64,000 nt of DNA from Stromatinia cepivora (lineage: Eukaryota > Ascomycota > Leotiomycetes > Helotiales > Sclerotiniaceae): positions 1,178,001 through 1,242,000 of the forward strand of contig RCTD01000002.1 of NCBI GenBank assembly GCA_014898415.1, read 5' to 3'. Numbering within the stretch: position 1 is the stretch's first letter; each line of letters starts with the position of its first letter. The position numbers were made by a program, and so were the translations under genes. Shown here piece after piece: positions 46,347-58,403 of this stretch. The notes under the pieces were generated by a model. It was not told the origin of the DNA. It did no database searches and saw nothing but the letters and a program-made list of their open reading frames with translations.

Positions 46347-49300
46347 ATGGGGGTTTTACGGAGCGCGATTTATATGTGCATATCATATGGTAGATACCCT
46401 TGTAGAGATGGAAAGAGTGGTGCAAAAATAAATGAGATGAATTACTGGTGCATTTTACGAATTGGTCATATTTATCGATGGGTCTTTGTCTTGCATGTTA
46501 GGGCGTTTTTTGTTTGTGTTACGTTACATTGGTTTATGTATCTTTGATAGGCGTATTTAGGGGAATGTTTTTACTAGATTAGGATTAGGAATATGAATGA
46601 ATACGGTATATGAATGAATGAACTATGAGGTTTTGTTATTAATTGTGTTATTTTATGTTGTTTTTTGTTTTTTTTTTGTTTCTCTGTTTTTTCCTTTTTG
46701 GAGGGGTAGATATGGAATGCGAAGGGATATTTGATGCTGAATGAATGTACTAATGTATGAATGGGATAGAGATGTAGATGATAAGCTATATATTGGATTT
46801 TCGGGAGTAAATATATGCGGAAGATGGATGCGGGATGTTAATGTGTTGATGTAAGATTAGATGAAGATGTAGATGAAGATGTCATGTGTATGTGGAGAAT
46901 TGGGATGGATGGATGGATGGATGGGTAGTTGCTTTTTGATGGGTGGTAGGTGGGTAGGTAGGTAGGTAGGTAGGTATGGTTGCGGGTGTGTACTGTGAGA
47001 TATAGGGGTTGTTCTTTGGGAGATGGGATGAGATGAGATGGGGTGGGAAGAGAGGAGTCGGTAGGTGGAAAATGGTGATGGAATGAATATGGGGAATATA
47101 ACTAGCATGATGAAAGTTTTCTATTAAATTTAAAAATCATTTTTGGCTTTTTTGGAGTTACAATGAAAGATTATCCTATCAAACCATGTTATTGATTCTT
47201 CCATCTGTTGATCTATTAATCTATACACCTCTTCAATTCATCCATTCATGATCCAAAAGCATATATATAAGGTTATATATTCCCTTCTTCTCATTTGTCA
47301 TTTCGTACATACGTCTTCGCTTCTACATTGGATATTTCGTCCACCCAGTGGAAATATTCTATGCGGTTATTCATCATCTGCATATACCATCTCGGCATTG
47401 CGGTAAAGGAGGATGTGACAGGGGATAGAGGGACGGGATATGATTATGAAGTACTGCAGGGAAATGGAAAGGAAAGGAAGGTCTATATGCCGTATTACTG
47501 CATAATTCGGGATTTTCTAGTGTTTCTCTGCTCCGTATATTAATTCGGTAGATTCGCGTATGATCTAAACGAGTAGCAAAAGGCGTACATATAAGGATTG
47601 TTACCTCTGCTACCTCGTTTGCCTGGATATATCAAGGTAGGATTGTAAGTATTCATCCAATAATCCTACCACCGAAGCTTAAGCCTATCATTTTCTGCGC
47701 AACCTTATATAATCTATATGCAATAATGCAAAATTCTGCGGCATGCTACTGTAAAGTAGAGTAGTAATAGGAGATTTTTCTTTCTCTCGGAAAATATCAT
47801 CGCGGTTCATGAATGAGTTGGGTTACAGTATAGATCTTAGGGATGATGAAAGAGATCTAAGAGACGCGATTATGGTTATTTTTGACTTCACATTATTTTT
47901 TGGTAGAGTAGATTGTGTATTGTGTAGGTATATACTTCGTAAAGGATGAAAATAAAGAATATCCAGTCTGATCGGCGATTTTCTTGATCAAATGAGTGGA
48001 GAGAAATATATCGGATCTGCAAGTGGATTCTTCCTGCGTTAATACGGGAGCGATTGAAATAGTGAAAAAACTTTTGAAACTAAACTCAATTGAGTATTAT
48101 TCAATAGCCATTCATATTACCCCTTATCGGAATCGAAGACTTAGAACTTTTTTCTTTTTCTTGTATTATATTACTTTATAAACTATTATTTAAAATCTTA
48201 ATTATAATATTTTTGTTATTATAAATATACTACTTATTATTTAGTGCTTCGACTAAGGAAGAAATTTGTTGTTTGTTTCATGATGTACGAATTCATGATC
48301 ATATTTTCTTTGCATTCCAATGTTTATTTCATACAGAATTGTTGCAATAAATGCACAAATACGGTGTTATCATACAATTGAAACTTTACTGTCTAACCTT
48401 TCAGCAGTTCCTCAAACTTAAGCTTCAACTAGTACCAGTACTTAGAAATTACTTAATGATACATCCACATGCAAAGAACTCAATTACGATGCAAAGCAGC
48501 TTACATGCCCCTAAGAAGTATAAACCCTAGTATAATATGCACGACTTCGGGTGGTAAGCGTTCTGAGCTGAGTTCCCCCTGGTATTAACTTAAATATTGG
48601 GCTGAAGTATGTGATACTAAACTTTTATATTGTAACACTGCGATACTATCAGATAGAGGTTCTAGGTAGAAGCTTTCTGGAAACATTGAATCCATCTGAA
48701 GTAGCACTCAAATCGTACATGTACAATAACAGCCGCACCGTTCACTTTGCGCGCTAATCCTTTCTTCTCATTTTTATACTCATAATTCTCCAGCCATTAC
48801 TACTACCATATTAGGAAATTTCCCATACCCCAGCCAACAACAAAACCCCAGAAAATCATTTTAGACACTTTTCATAGTCTATCTAGCTAATGAACACCCT
48901 AAAAGTGGATCTACTACAAAGAATACAGGGCCTCAAGACACGCTATAAAAACCCCCAAACCCCGCAAACCCATTCTATTTATTGGATGGATAGATCCGTT
49001 AGAATGGTAGTTGCATACTACTAGTAGTGCATCTGCACTTGTAAGGGGATTGATTGCGTGTGGAGTAGATGGAAATCAGAGAAATATTCGGATTAGATAG
49101 ATATATGTAAGATCTTTAAATTTCCAAGTCTGGACAGAGTAGGGAAAGACCTAGACCTAAATCCAAATCTTACTTTTGGATCAAGTCCCTAGAGCTACCA
49201 TAACCAGAGCAAATATAAAATACCATGAAAATATCATCCAGCAATAAATAACATACGAATCCAGGAAGAGTTCACTGCATCAACACAAGTCGCACACCAG

Positions 49301-50182
49301 GAATTTAATAGGATTTCACACTTTCGTGTTATTTTCAGGAACGAACCGTTTGGTGTAAGGTATACATACGCTGCGTGTATCATCATCTATTGTATCCATG
49401 ATTCCATGTCACAATCCTTCCCAAAGCTTCGAAGCCGAGAAAGAATCCAACGGTTGTCCTGTCTGGAGACTGTGTTCCATGATTTTATATTCAGGAGTAG
49501 GAGTTTGAATTTGAATTTGAGTACGCCACAAAAAACGTTGATGGATTAATCACATTTCATTGATATAAGAACTTACGATTACGGATACCATATTAATACT
49601 ATATTCTCATCGATATCATCGATGAATTAATAAATGGATGGATATCTAGACAAATGTATCACGAGATTCGCCGCTATCATTTATGATTGTGAAGCGTACA
49701 ATGACTATCTATGACTATATTGACGACTCGGCGCCAAATTTGGCTCAAGTGCTTCTTTTGGACTCGTGGGATGGAAAATGCTTATACGAACGAACTTCGG
49801 GATTTGAAATTGGCATTTTTGAGATGTTTGGTTTTTTGTTGTTAGTTTGATTAATTGATATATAAATTGTAAGATTATCTTGTAAGATTACACTATAATG
49901 GATTAGATAGATAATATAGAGCTTTTCCTTTCTGTGGCCAGATTTTTGTAAGATCTTATATTTGTATGATGACCCCTTTGATTCCCTCGCCGTATGGTAC
50001 TACTAGTAGCCTCCCAGATAAACAAAACAGAAAAATAATATACCCAACTCCTTTTCTAATTTTCCCTTCCCAAATTTCCCCATCACTCCATCCCATCCCC
50101 TCATTAAATATTTACACATGAATATATATTGCATTGAAATAACATCAGATCCTGCCACCCCGTCTTTTCCTGTACTTTCCCT
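46347..50182. other. 3.8-kb convergent spacer, AT-rich, no gene recognised
   Basis: The largest unexplained gap outside the retroelement region, between the 3' ends of the OPT and GPCR genes. It contains GGAT and GGTA microsatellites near 46.9 kb, and AT-rich stretches near 48.2 kb and 49.8 kb. No frame on either strand has a recognisable domain. Both flanking genes end toward it, so neither promoter is needed here; a non-coding RNA or a small lineage-specific gene remains possible. Confidence 0.5.
46903..46976. repeat. GGAT and GGTA microsatellite pair
   Basis: A GGAT run (46903-46924) followed about 28 bp later by a GGTA run (46952-46976). Both strands are skewed to purine plus T, typical of slippage-prone spacer DNA. 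Confidence 0.85.
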
Positions 50183-51692
50183 TCAAATATTATCAAGATC
50201 CGCACTCGCACCCGGAGTCGTATGTGATCTACTAGTGCTTAATTCCACCATACTTTCCATTTCCTTCGTCTCCGCTCGTCGGTTACCAGTCATAGGTCGA
50301 TCCATCTTGCGAAATCCTTCGATTTGCTTATGTTGGTTTGAGGGACCGCGGAAATCGGCCCAGACGCTACGACAGATTCCTAGAGAGGTGGTGAAGTATA
50401 TTACGGTGTTCCACTATTCTATGTTAGTTGTTCGTATCTCTAGTTTGGTGGGAAAAAGAGACATACAAATCCTTGCAAAGGAAGAACAATAGCAGATCCT
50501 ATGTTCAGTATAAACGATGGTTTATCCGGGAATCTCAAACCGTAGACTCGATTCACTGAAGCGGGTACCCAGGTAATTAAAATGGAAATACAGAAGAGCA
50601 TGGCGACTTTCGTGTAGGCCCATTTTATCTTATCCAAACTAGTTGCAGTTCCTCTTCTACTCCCTCTTGTGGTGTTTATATGCGGTAGGGCGGAGATAGT
50701 TACACGGTAATTGGTGTCCGGATTCCTCGTGGGAGCTCTCATATGATTTAAATCAGACGCAGCAGGATTTTGAGGAGTTGGTTCTGTATTGAGAGCCATT
50801 CCATTTTCCCACGAGCCATGAGTAACTTCAATCTCGGTAGTTCGGGTTCCGGTGAATATTGGTTGGTCATGTTCGCTTTCATATTCTTTGTTTGTTGCTT
50901 CAGATGTGTTGGATATGGTACCTTGAAGGGGAAGCGGCGATTTTCCTCCAGTATCCGTATGTAGAGAGGGATCTGTTCTGTGGGCAAATCCATGGAGTTG
51001 GTTGCGTGCGCGGAAAACCTCAATTCCAACTCGGACGTAGATGCATAATGCAGCGAGGATGGTTAACCAGATTGGCGCGTAATAGCTGTAGATACGGAGA
51101 GGTGCCCATGGACCGTCAATCCAACACCAAAGCTACATATGTATAAGTTCTCTGAAGATTTGATTGAAAGGCTACTACATACTGTTGCATTTCCGTAGAT
51201 CCTTCCTTTATTTTTAGTTTTGACAAATAGACAGACCATGGCTGGGATGAAGGGAAGACCATAGCATATCAATGCATAATAAGGATAAAGTTTCTTCAGT
51301 TGAGCGGCATCAAATCGGTAAAAGAAGACGAGATAGACATTCGTAGCCATAGCTAAACTCCACCATGGATCGCTCTGCATGAACCTTTCCTTTCATCAGT
51401 GACGATAGAACCAGAAGGACTGGAATATTTCATACATCTCCAACAAAAAGCCTTGAAATTGACATAGCGGCGAGTTAACTTTCGATAATGCAGAGCCTCC
51501 AATGAGTGCCGCAACATTAGCGAAAAGATTTGCAAAAGAAGCGTAAAAGATAATCGTATTTGACAACGTTCTGAAAGATTTGATGAAGATAAATGTAGCA
51601 AACAAAGCCAATGTTCCCACTACCGAAATCGACGCTGTGATACGTTCGATGATGATTAAGATATCAATCTCCCTCTCCGAAAGTTGGCCCAT
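50183..51692 (-). CDS. cAMP-receptor-like/Git3-type G-protein-coupled receptor
   Basis: Seven-helix receptor of the fungal class resembling Dictyostelium cAMP receptors. Four exons, 51692-51436, 51384-51183, 51132-50467 and 50413-50183, with GT-AG introns of 51, 50 and 53 bp; about 451 residues. Each splice rejoins family-like sequence: LLEM-FMQSDPWWSLAMATNVY, GNAT-LWCWIDGPW and LQGF-WNTVIYFTTSLGICRS. Helices 1-5 lie in the first ~200 residues, with cysteines (SPLCQFQG and LWCWID) placed to make the usual extracellular disulphide. A long third cytoplasmic loop (~130 residues, Thr/Pro/Glu-rich) comes before helices 6 and 7 (AMLFCISILITWVPASVNRVYG, then FILNIGSAIVLPLQGF). The cytoplasmic tail is Arg/Glu/Ser-rich. 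Likely senses a nutrient or small molecule and signals through G protein to adenylate cyclase; the ligand cannot be inferred. Confidence 0.9.
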
Positions 51693-53179
51693 GATCAAAA
51701 CTAGCTAGTGGATGTGGGGAAGCTAGAGATCTTGTGGACAGGAAGGTAAAAAGAAAAGCTTGGAGGAGAAAAATATGGAGATTTCCTCATCTATCTATGT
51801 AAGTCAGCAATAAGCATGAGGAGAATACCAAAGTACAGGATCACATCACAGAATAGGTGTAAATCCAAAGGCACCTAGAGGATTAGAGCACATATAGCAA
51901 ACGAGGCGAGGATATCCTTCATGGCGTTTGGGAATACCTACCTAGTACATCGGAGGTGATGACCTATTCAAGAAATAATTGACAGAGATGAAGAGGATAG
52001 ATGAAAGGTGATCTAATCAGTGAGGTAACGAATAATGCTTCTTTGCATCTGTACTCATGCCTGCCTACCTTTTTTCTTTCTTTCCATTATCCCGTGTCGG
52101 ATGCTAAAAGAACGCCACGAAAAATGCTTCCGAACAAATACTTGAGCTTGAATTTCATGTACACTACTCGCAAAGTATGTAGTGGTAAGAAGAAGCAGTA
52201 AGTAATCCTACGTGGTCAGCGAATGAGGCTGGAGTAAGGTTACTTCAACCATGCAAGATGGGCGACACAATCCCCTTACCTATCTTCCAGTATAATCTAA
52301 TCTCTCAAAATTTTGGAAAATCCGGCGCCCGTTGCGGAGAGAAAGATTGAGGCATTAAACCTTCATGTGAAAAGTCTCGAGAGAGTAGAAAACACGCACC
52401 GGTACATAGCCGCTTTGCCCTACGATTCATTTGTTCGAGAATAAATTGAAGACCCCCAAAGATCCCCAGTTGCACTCATACCAACTACCAAAAGCTACTT
52501 AATGCTTATCTGCTCGAAATATATTAAACAAGGTTAATTTCTCCTAGCGCAGGTAAGCACTTTTTTTGAACATAATACCGAGATGAATCCTTCGCGGGGA
52601 TGTGGACATCTGGGGTAACACAACAAAACATTGACGCCACGAACTTTGGTGTTATTGATGCCTCTTCTGGTAAGTGCTAGGTGAAAATATTATTAGTTAG
52701 TAGTGCTGGTTGTACTGTTGACAAGGAGGAATCGAGCTAATGCACCTAATGTGGGTGTCATGAAGTGGTGTGATGGTTCCACAGAATACTCGGCTGGAAA
52801 TTGCTTACTCCGTAACATTTTGGTGTTGTCGTACTTGCTTGTACAACATTATTAGGCTAATCAAGATGTCCCTTAAATGTTACTTGAAAGCGTCGAATGA
52901 TGGTATATTTAAGGCTTGGTTGCATTGGTTGCATTGGTTTGATGGCCGAGATTAACGGTTCGAATGATTCTGCAAAAGAGCCTGATGACTGATGATGACA
53001 TCTTGCATATGAAACTTAACAGTGACTTGCATAACCGTGTGTAGTATCAACGGTGCATAATAAACTTAATTTTAAAGGCTTTACAATGAAGGTACGTAGT
53101 AAGAAAATAAACAGAAACCAACAACAGAATTGACCTCTTAGTATCTTTTCCACAATATCTGCATCCAGGTACCAACTTT
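51693..53179. other. Spacer upstream of the GPCR gene
   Basis: About 1.5 kb containing the GPCR promoter (right of its start) and the 3' flank of the MFS permease gene. No further gene recognised. Confidence 0.5.
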
Positions 53180-54837
53180 TTAAATGGTGTACAGAAAGTC
53201 AGGACGATTGTCACCCAACATCTCGGCTTCATTTTCCGACAATCCTGCAACCAAATGGTCTCTTTTTCCGGCCAATCTAGCTGCATTCTCTCTGCGTAAC
53301 AACAAGTGCATTGCAACACTTCCACCAAATAGGCAGACAATCATATAAGCCATGACTGTCGCATGGCCGACGGTGAATTTTGGTGCCTTGAAGTAGATGT
53401 TACTGCTGACGATACCATTGAGATTTCCCCATCCAATGACAAATCCAAGAACGATACCACGCTTGTAGACACCCTCAGCATTGTTGCTAACCCATGAAAT
53501 AGTGTTGGCGATACATGGGTAGATACCGAGAGCACCCAAAAAAGTACCTGCATACTTGACGTGAGGGCTTTGTGATCCAAGTTGCATGCCAAATCCGACA
53601 ACACCTAGGATTGAGGTACAAATGTTGAAGATTCCACGACGCTTGGTACGATCGGCAGCGAGACCAATGACAATTGTGAGAACTGCAGCGCAGGCGTAAG
53701 GAGGAACAGAAAGTAATTGTGCGCGAGTTGTCTTGTAACCCATCTCAGCGACAATAGTTGGTAAGAAGAGTGAGAAGGCATATAAAGGCATATCAGCGCC
53801 CATGTAGATGAACATGCCCAACCACATCTTATAATCCTTGATGGCAGCCCAGAAGTATTCCATCTTGAATTCCTCGTGCTCAGCACTAGATTGCTTGTCA
53901 AACCTGAGTCTCCGAATAACTCGGGCACGATCTTGCTCCGAAAGAAAGGTAGCGGTATCGGGGAAGTCATGAACAAAAACAAATGATAAAAGCCCGAACC
54001 CAACTGTAATAAGACCCTCAATGATGAAGATCCATGCCCAGCCCGGTCGTCCTCCTAGACCATCCAGGTTGGCAATTGCGGCAGCAAGAAGGCCTCCAAA
54101 GGACCCGGAAAAGGCGGCAGCAGAGAAGAAAATAGCCTGAAAGGTTAACAGTGAAAAAGCAAGAATGCATAGTACATTAACTTACTGCACGGACACCAAA
54201 TTCATCACGCTTGTACCAGCATGAGAGGAAGTAGTTCACACCAGGGTATAGACCAGCTTCAGCCATGCCCAGAAACCAACGAGCAGTCATCAAGCCAGAC
54301 CAATTTTTAACATATCCCATTGACAACATGGCGACACCCCAGATAGTCCTGAACTACATTAGAAAACTAAATATGCCAAGGAAGGAGAGTTGACGTGCAT
54401 GATAATTGGAATGAAGATGGATGGCTTGAGGCGCTTCAAGAGAACGTTTGTCAATGGTTCGAAGATCGAGTAGGAGATGAAGAACATAGAAAGAGCTGCA
54501 TTGTATCGTCCAGTTGACATCTTATTCAAATCCTTCTGCAGGCCATCGATCTTCGCATTCCCAATGTTCGTTCTGTCCAAAAACGCAAGGAGGTAAAGGA
54601 TACAAAGCTATTGAAAATCAGTACTTGGATTGAGAAAAGAAATTACTATTATGGACGTACCCAAGGAATCAAATACAAGTCCAACTTCCAGACAAGTTTT
54701 CGATCAATAGCTTTGCGCTCTGCGTTTGAGAGGTGGGCATCAGGGTCCTCAGGGATGTTAGAGCTGATCGCCGCAGAAGCAATAACCTTTTCCTCATCAC
54801 TGGTGCTGCCAGTCCTAGTGTGTCCATCGGATTCCAT
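53180..54837 (-). CDS. MFS anion:cation symporter, Dal5/Tna1-like permease
   Basis: Twelve-helix major facilitator of the anion:cation symporter group, whose fungal members (allantoate permease Dal5, nicotinate permease Tna1 and relatives) import small organic anions or vitamins. Four exons, 54837-54661, 54607-54399, 54348-54186 and 54136-53180; introns of 53, 50 and 49 bp; about 501 residues. Typical sequence includes RKLVWKLDLYLIPW, LAFLDRTNIGNAKIDGL, MTARWFLGMAEAGLYPGVNY, SCWYKRDEFGVRA and GRPGWAWIFIIEGL. The second intron is read as GC-AG (donor AT|GCACGT), which gives IIMTIWGVAM; the alternative GTCAAC donor would insert a histidine and change the residues before the helix. The long cytoplasmic loop (HDFPDTATFLSEQDRARVIRRL) is also family-like. 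The start ATG is preceded by an in-frame TTG only. Substrate unknown. Confidence 0.92.
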
Positions 54838-55784
54838 GATGTTCAAAAGTAGTATGTACTAATAGCGAGAAAGAGGAAAGAAAAGAAAGTTTAAAAAAGG
54901 AATAACTTTTTAAGAACAAAAGTAATCGGGCGAAATGGTCCTGGATACCCGTATGTATTTAAATTTGACCTGTGGCCAGCGTGGGACCCTGCGGGCGAAC
55001 GAGTGAAAAAGGTGCAACTCTAGAATTATGCAGTCGGAATTCCTCCTCTGTGTTATGTTACTTTGCGCCGATGCAAGTATCAAGGGTGTTTTGTTCGCCC
55101 ATGGTAAGGTGCCATAGTCCAAGACGCTGACATGGGCAGCTAACCACTTCATCTTACGCATGAGAATTTCGTGGCATCCCTGAATTATCTTTAAGCCATC
55201 AACAGTTTCGAATCTAGATATAATCGATAGCAAAGGAGACAGGTATCACAAAATTCGCCAGATTATCACCTACCTAGGAAGCTTGGTGGTATTATATCCT
55301 AGTAGATGAGCTGCTCGCAATAAACTGTGGTCACAAAAAAAGTACCAATAGTATGGTAACCACTCACTCTTCTTTTGAATGTTTGTACTGAGATTGGAAA
55401 ACTAAACGAACACATAGCAGTAGATGAAGGGGTCGACATAATTAGAAAACAACGGGAAAGCGGGAAAGCGGGAAAGCGGGAAAGGCAGGAAACCAAGAGA
55501 GGGTGAAATCAATGGCGGTATATCATTTGCGGCTGTAGAACTGTAATGGCATGCATGATTTCAAACGGGACATAATCTATCAATGTCTATATTTGTGTTT
55601 GGTTTGGTTTTGGTGTGGTTGTACGAGAACGTCTTAATGCTGATCTGTGGCTGTTCTGATGAAGAAGTTGGGAAGATGGAGATTCCGTATCGAAGTCCTT
55701 GTGGAAATGAGGAAAAGAATCCTTGGCCCTTGTAAGATTACCTTGGCCCCGTTCTTTGTGCAGCTCACAAAGATCTAATTTGAA
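54838..55784. other. Spacer between the MFS gene and AT-rich DNA
   Basis: About 950 bp holding the MFS promoter and leader. No gene recognised. A four-unit CGGGAAAG array lies at 55453-55484. The base composition is ordinary until about 55.78 kb, where it turns sharply AT-rich. Confidence 0.5.
55453..55484. repeat. CGGGAAAG octanucleotide array
   Basis: Four perfect head-to-tail CGGGAAAG units, about 620 bp upstream of the MFS start codon. Possibly a slippage product; any binding function is speculation. Confidence 0.9.
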
Positions 55785-56390
55785 AAGTAAAGCAAATATA
55801 ATATCAAATTGAGCTCTACTTTCGAAATCATTATTCTATCAGATTACAAAATGTGATTCTATTCAGATACTTAATTTGTAAATAAACAAACAAATCATTT
55901 TAATATAAAATCAAATTTATAAATCTCAAACAAGATTTAATTCGAGAGATTATTTTGATTATAAAAATGTTTACTTAAATTAGATCTATTCGAATTTTGA
56001 AAATAAATTCTATTAAATAAAATTTAGAATTATTTAATAATATTTTAATAATTAATTAATATAATTTTGAAAAATTTGATATTCAAATAAATATAATATT
56101 CAGTTTTCAAATGATATAATTTTTTTTAAAAAAACATTGAAAATTTATAATTTTATTAATAATTGAAATTTTAAATCTATAAAAATCTTTTATTTATAAT
56201 AAATAAACGAATAGTTTTAATTTCTTCAAAATCACTTTCGAAATTATCTTCGAAACAATACTTTCTGATTTAAAGAATCTTCGAAATATATATAAAGAAT
56301 ATTACTCCCTTTATAAGCTATTTACGAAATTAGATTTTTAAGTATAATTTTGATCAAAATCACGAATTTGTATATCTACTTATGTCACGG
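55785..56390. other. AT-rich, RIP-like degraded DNA (left block)
   Basis: Composition changes abruptly to very AT-rich, with abundant TpA and long A/T runs and no open frames. This is the usual appearance of ascomycete repeats mutated by C-to-T RIP. It continues on the far side of the retrotransposon, so the two AT-rich blocks were one before the insertion. No dinucleotide counts were calculated. Confidence 0.7.
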
Positions 56391-56395
56391 AAAGC
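56391..56395 (+). repeat. Target-site duplication AAAGC (left copy)
   Basis: The five bases AAAGC directly precede the 5' LTR and occur again directly after the 3' LTR (62707-62711). Ty3/gypsy integrases make staggered cuts that give 5-bp duplications, so this fixes the insertion boundaries. Confidence 0.92.
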
Positions 56396-56677
56396 TGTCA
56401 CGAATCGTGAACCACAGGAGGCTAACCACGTGATACCTCTTATCTCCCACGTCCATTGATGAGCTGATCGTCCGTGCACATGCGTTACGATTCATGCGAT
56501 TTAGTATGGTAAAATGGTGACCCTAATAACACATGCGCACAACCCCGCAGCTTACGAATGGGTATTTGTGTATATATATCTAGTCGCTCCTTACGAGCCA
56601 TAGTTCTTCAGTTGTAGATTCTAAAGAACATAATTGACCCTGTTTATTCAGCTCTACTACGGCTCTTGTGCGTCACA
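56396..56677 (+). repeat. 5' long terminal repeat
   Basis: 282 bp from TGTCACGAATCG to GTGCGTCACA, matching the 3' LTR along its whole length by reading. A TATA-like stretch (TGTATATATATC) lies near position 56570-56580 and would serve the element's own promoter. No classical tRNA primer-binding sequence was recognised just after the LTR. Confidence 0.95.
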
Positions 56678-56854
56678 TTATCTACAACTCATTTACAAGC
56701 GTCCGGCCATCTGGTGGCCTCCCAAATAATACCTCACTTTAATAATACCTTCTTAGGTGAACTTTTACAAACGTTACACCCAGAGGAAGAAGATCTATTC
56801 CGACCTAGTCGACGAAGATATAAACACCTTTAGAAGTGTACCATCACTTTCACA

Positions 56855-57325
56855 ATGCAACGAACTCCTCCTCCCGTACGCTCCGAACCTTCGAAAGCAT
56901 ATTCTGAGGAACCCTCTCCTTCTCCTCAATTATTTCAACAACCCTTCGAAGAAAATATGAATACAGGATTGGATAACGTTACCATTGGAAGAAAGAAGAC
57001 TGGTAAAGAGAAGATTCCAGTGCATGAAGCCGATGCTCCCAGCGGTTCAATTGCTCCTTCCGAACCACCATTACAACTACAAGATCTCTATGCAATGGTT
57101 ATGAGTTTGAAAGAGGAGAATCGACAATTGAAAGCTATGGTGACGACGAGCTCTGCAACAGTGCAACCTCCTTCTGAGCCCCAAGTGATGCCTACACAGG
57201 CATCCAGGTCAACAGCAGTACCTGGGACTCCCCTTATTCCCTCAATCGAAATTCAAGGACCTTCATCCAAGCAAACCCGAAGATCCCGAAGTCAGAGGAA
57301 GAAAAACTTTGATCAGACGACCTGA
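56855..57325 (+). pseudogene. gag, N-terminal part (frame broken after here)
   Basis: From the ATG at 56855 a 156-codon frame encodes a Pro/Ser-rich segment, a short coiled coil (LYAMVMSLKEENRQLKAM, about residues 79-96), and a basic end (RRSRSQRKKNFDQTT) before TGA at 57323. Coding character then continues in the +1 frame from about 57309. A one-base insertion or two-base deletion near 57310-57325 explains it best. It is not a recognised recoding signal. Confidence 0.75.
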
Positions 57326-58403
57326 TCACCAGGGGCCCTCCGAGGATTCTCCTTCCCTTTCAGGAAGTGACGACCCACCTAATAATCAGGGGTCCCCTCA
57401 CTCAAGAAGCCGACCTAACCGGTCAAGATCGCATTCCCGCGCCAGTCACAACTCGCAGCAAGATGCATATGCACCAAAACCCACAAATCTTACTACTAAA
57501 CTTAGCGATGGTATTGAACCTAAAGCTAGTTTGTGGCAATTATTGGTCATAGAACGACTCGAGCTGTATGCTACATCACTTAAGAGTGAAACGCAACGCC
57601 GCGCATACGTAATCGACCAAACCGAATCGGAAGCACAAGCACATTGTCATGCTCTTTACGTACGAGTGCCCCGACTCACGGCACTCGAATTGGTCGAACA
57701 GCTTGCAGCGATCTATCGGAACCCGGCCGAAGTCGATGATGCTCGCTCTCAATACGAGATGTGGGTCATGCCTAATACGACTCGACATGGCAACTTCCTA
57801 GAATGGTATAGGAAGTTCAGACTACTTGCTACCCAAGCGGAGATTACCGACGATAAGGTCCTATTCAGGGATCTCGAACGGAAGATTTCCGATTTTCTCT
57901 CGCGAGCGGTAGCAATACCCATTAAGGATTGCAAGACTACGGAAGAACTCGCGAATATACTCACTAGAGTAGATCAAAATGAAGTTTCATTACGAGAACG
58001 AAACCGATACCGCGTTGGTCGAGAAGCCCCTGTAGCTACTCGCAAACCAACGGCTACTACGAACCCCTTGCAACCCTCTCGGAGCTCTAACAGCTCCAAT
58101 TTTGGAACCTCCACGTTCCCGAAACCATTTCCACCCCGGAATACCCCTCCCGGATACACCGGCCCCGCCACACCCAATAACTATTCGAACTTCAAACGCT
58201 CGTCGCCCTCTCCCTCTCCTGGAGCAGCACGTACGTCGACGCCTCGTATCGATAACCTCAATGAGATCGAGACGGTACAAGAAGAAGCAGAAGAATTCGA
58301 AGAATATCGGGATGCCGAAGAAGACTTCAGCCCAGAAGCTACAGCTGAAGCCATGCAGAATGCCCGCTTAGAAGAAGAAAAGCGTTTAAAACCAAACGCT
58401 TAG
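57309..58403 (+). CDS. gag, main structural part
   Basis: About 364 codons in frame, starting without an ATG because the true start is in the broken upstream frame. It contains a Ser/Arg-rich segment (SRSRPNRSRSHSRAS), then the capsid-like helical region typical of Ty3/gypsy gag (LWQLLVIERLELYATSL, EWYRKFRLLATQAEITDDK), a Pro/Ser/Thr-rich linker and an acidic end. No CCHC zinc knuckle is visible, unlike many fungal gag proteins. The stop TAG at 58401-58403 lies in the stem of a frameshift signal (see below), so gag-pol is probably made by -1 frameshifting. Confidence 0.8.
   Translation: MIRRPDHQGPSEDSPSLSGSDDPPNNQGSPHSRSRPNRSRSHSRASHNSQQDAYAPKPTNLTTKLSDGIEPKASLWQLLVIERLELYATSLKSETQRRAYVIDQTESEAQAHCHALYVRVPRLTALELVEQLAAIYRNPAEVDDARSQYEMWVMPNTTRHGNFLEWYRKFRLLATQAEITDDKVLFRDLERKISDFLSRAVAIPIKDCKTTEELANILTRVDQNEVSLRERNRYRVGREAPVATRKPTATTNPLQPSRSSNSSNFGTSTFPKPFPPRNTPPGYTGPATPNNYSNFKRSSPSPSPGAARTSTPRIDNLNEIETVQEEAEEFEEYRDAEEDFSPEATAEAMQNARLEEEKRLKPNA

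Noticed and set aside
56678..56710. tRNA primer-binding site after the 5' LTR
   Set aside because: Sequence after the LTR (ATTATCTACAACTC region) does not resemble the 3' end of a tRNA I can name; self-priming could not be shown either.
57309..57325. Programmed +1 frameshift inside gag
   Set aside because: No known +1 motif (for example a slippery CUU AGG C type) is present, and the element has other lesions.
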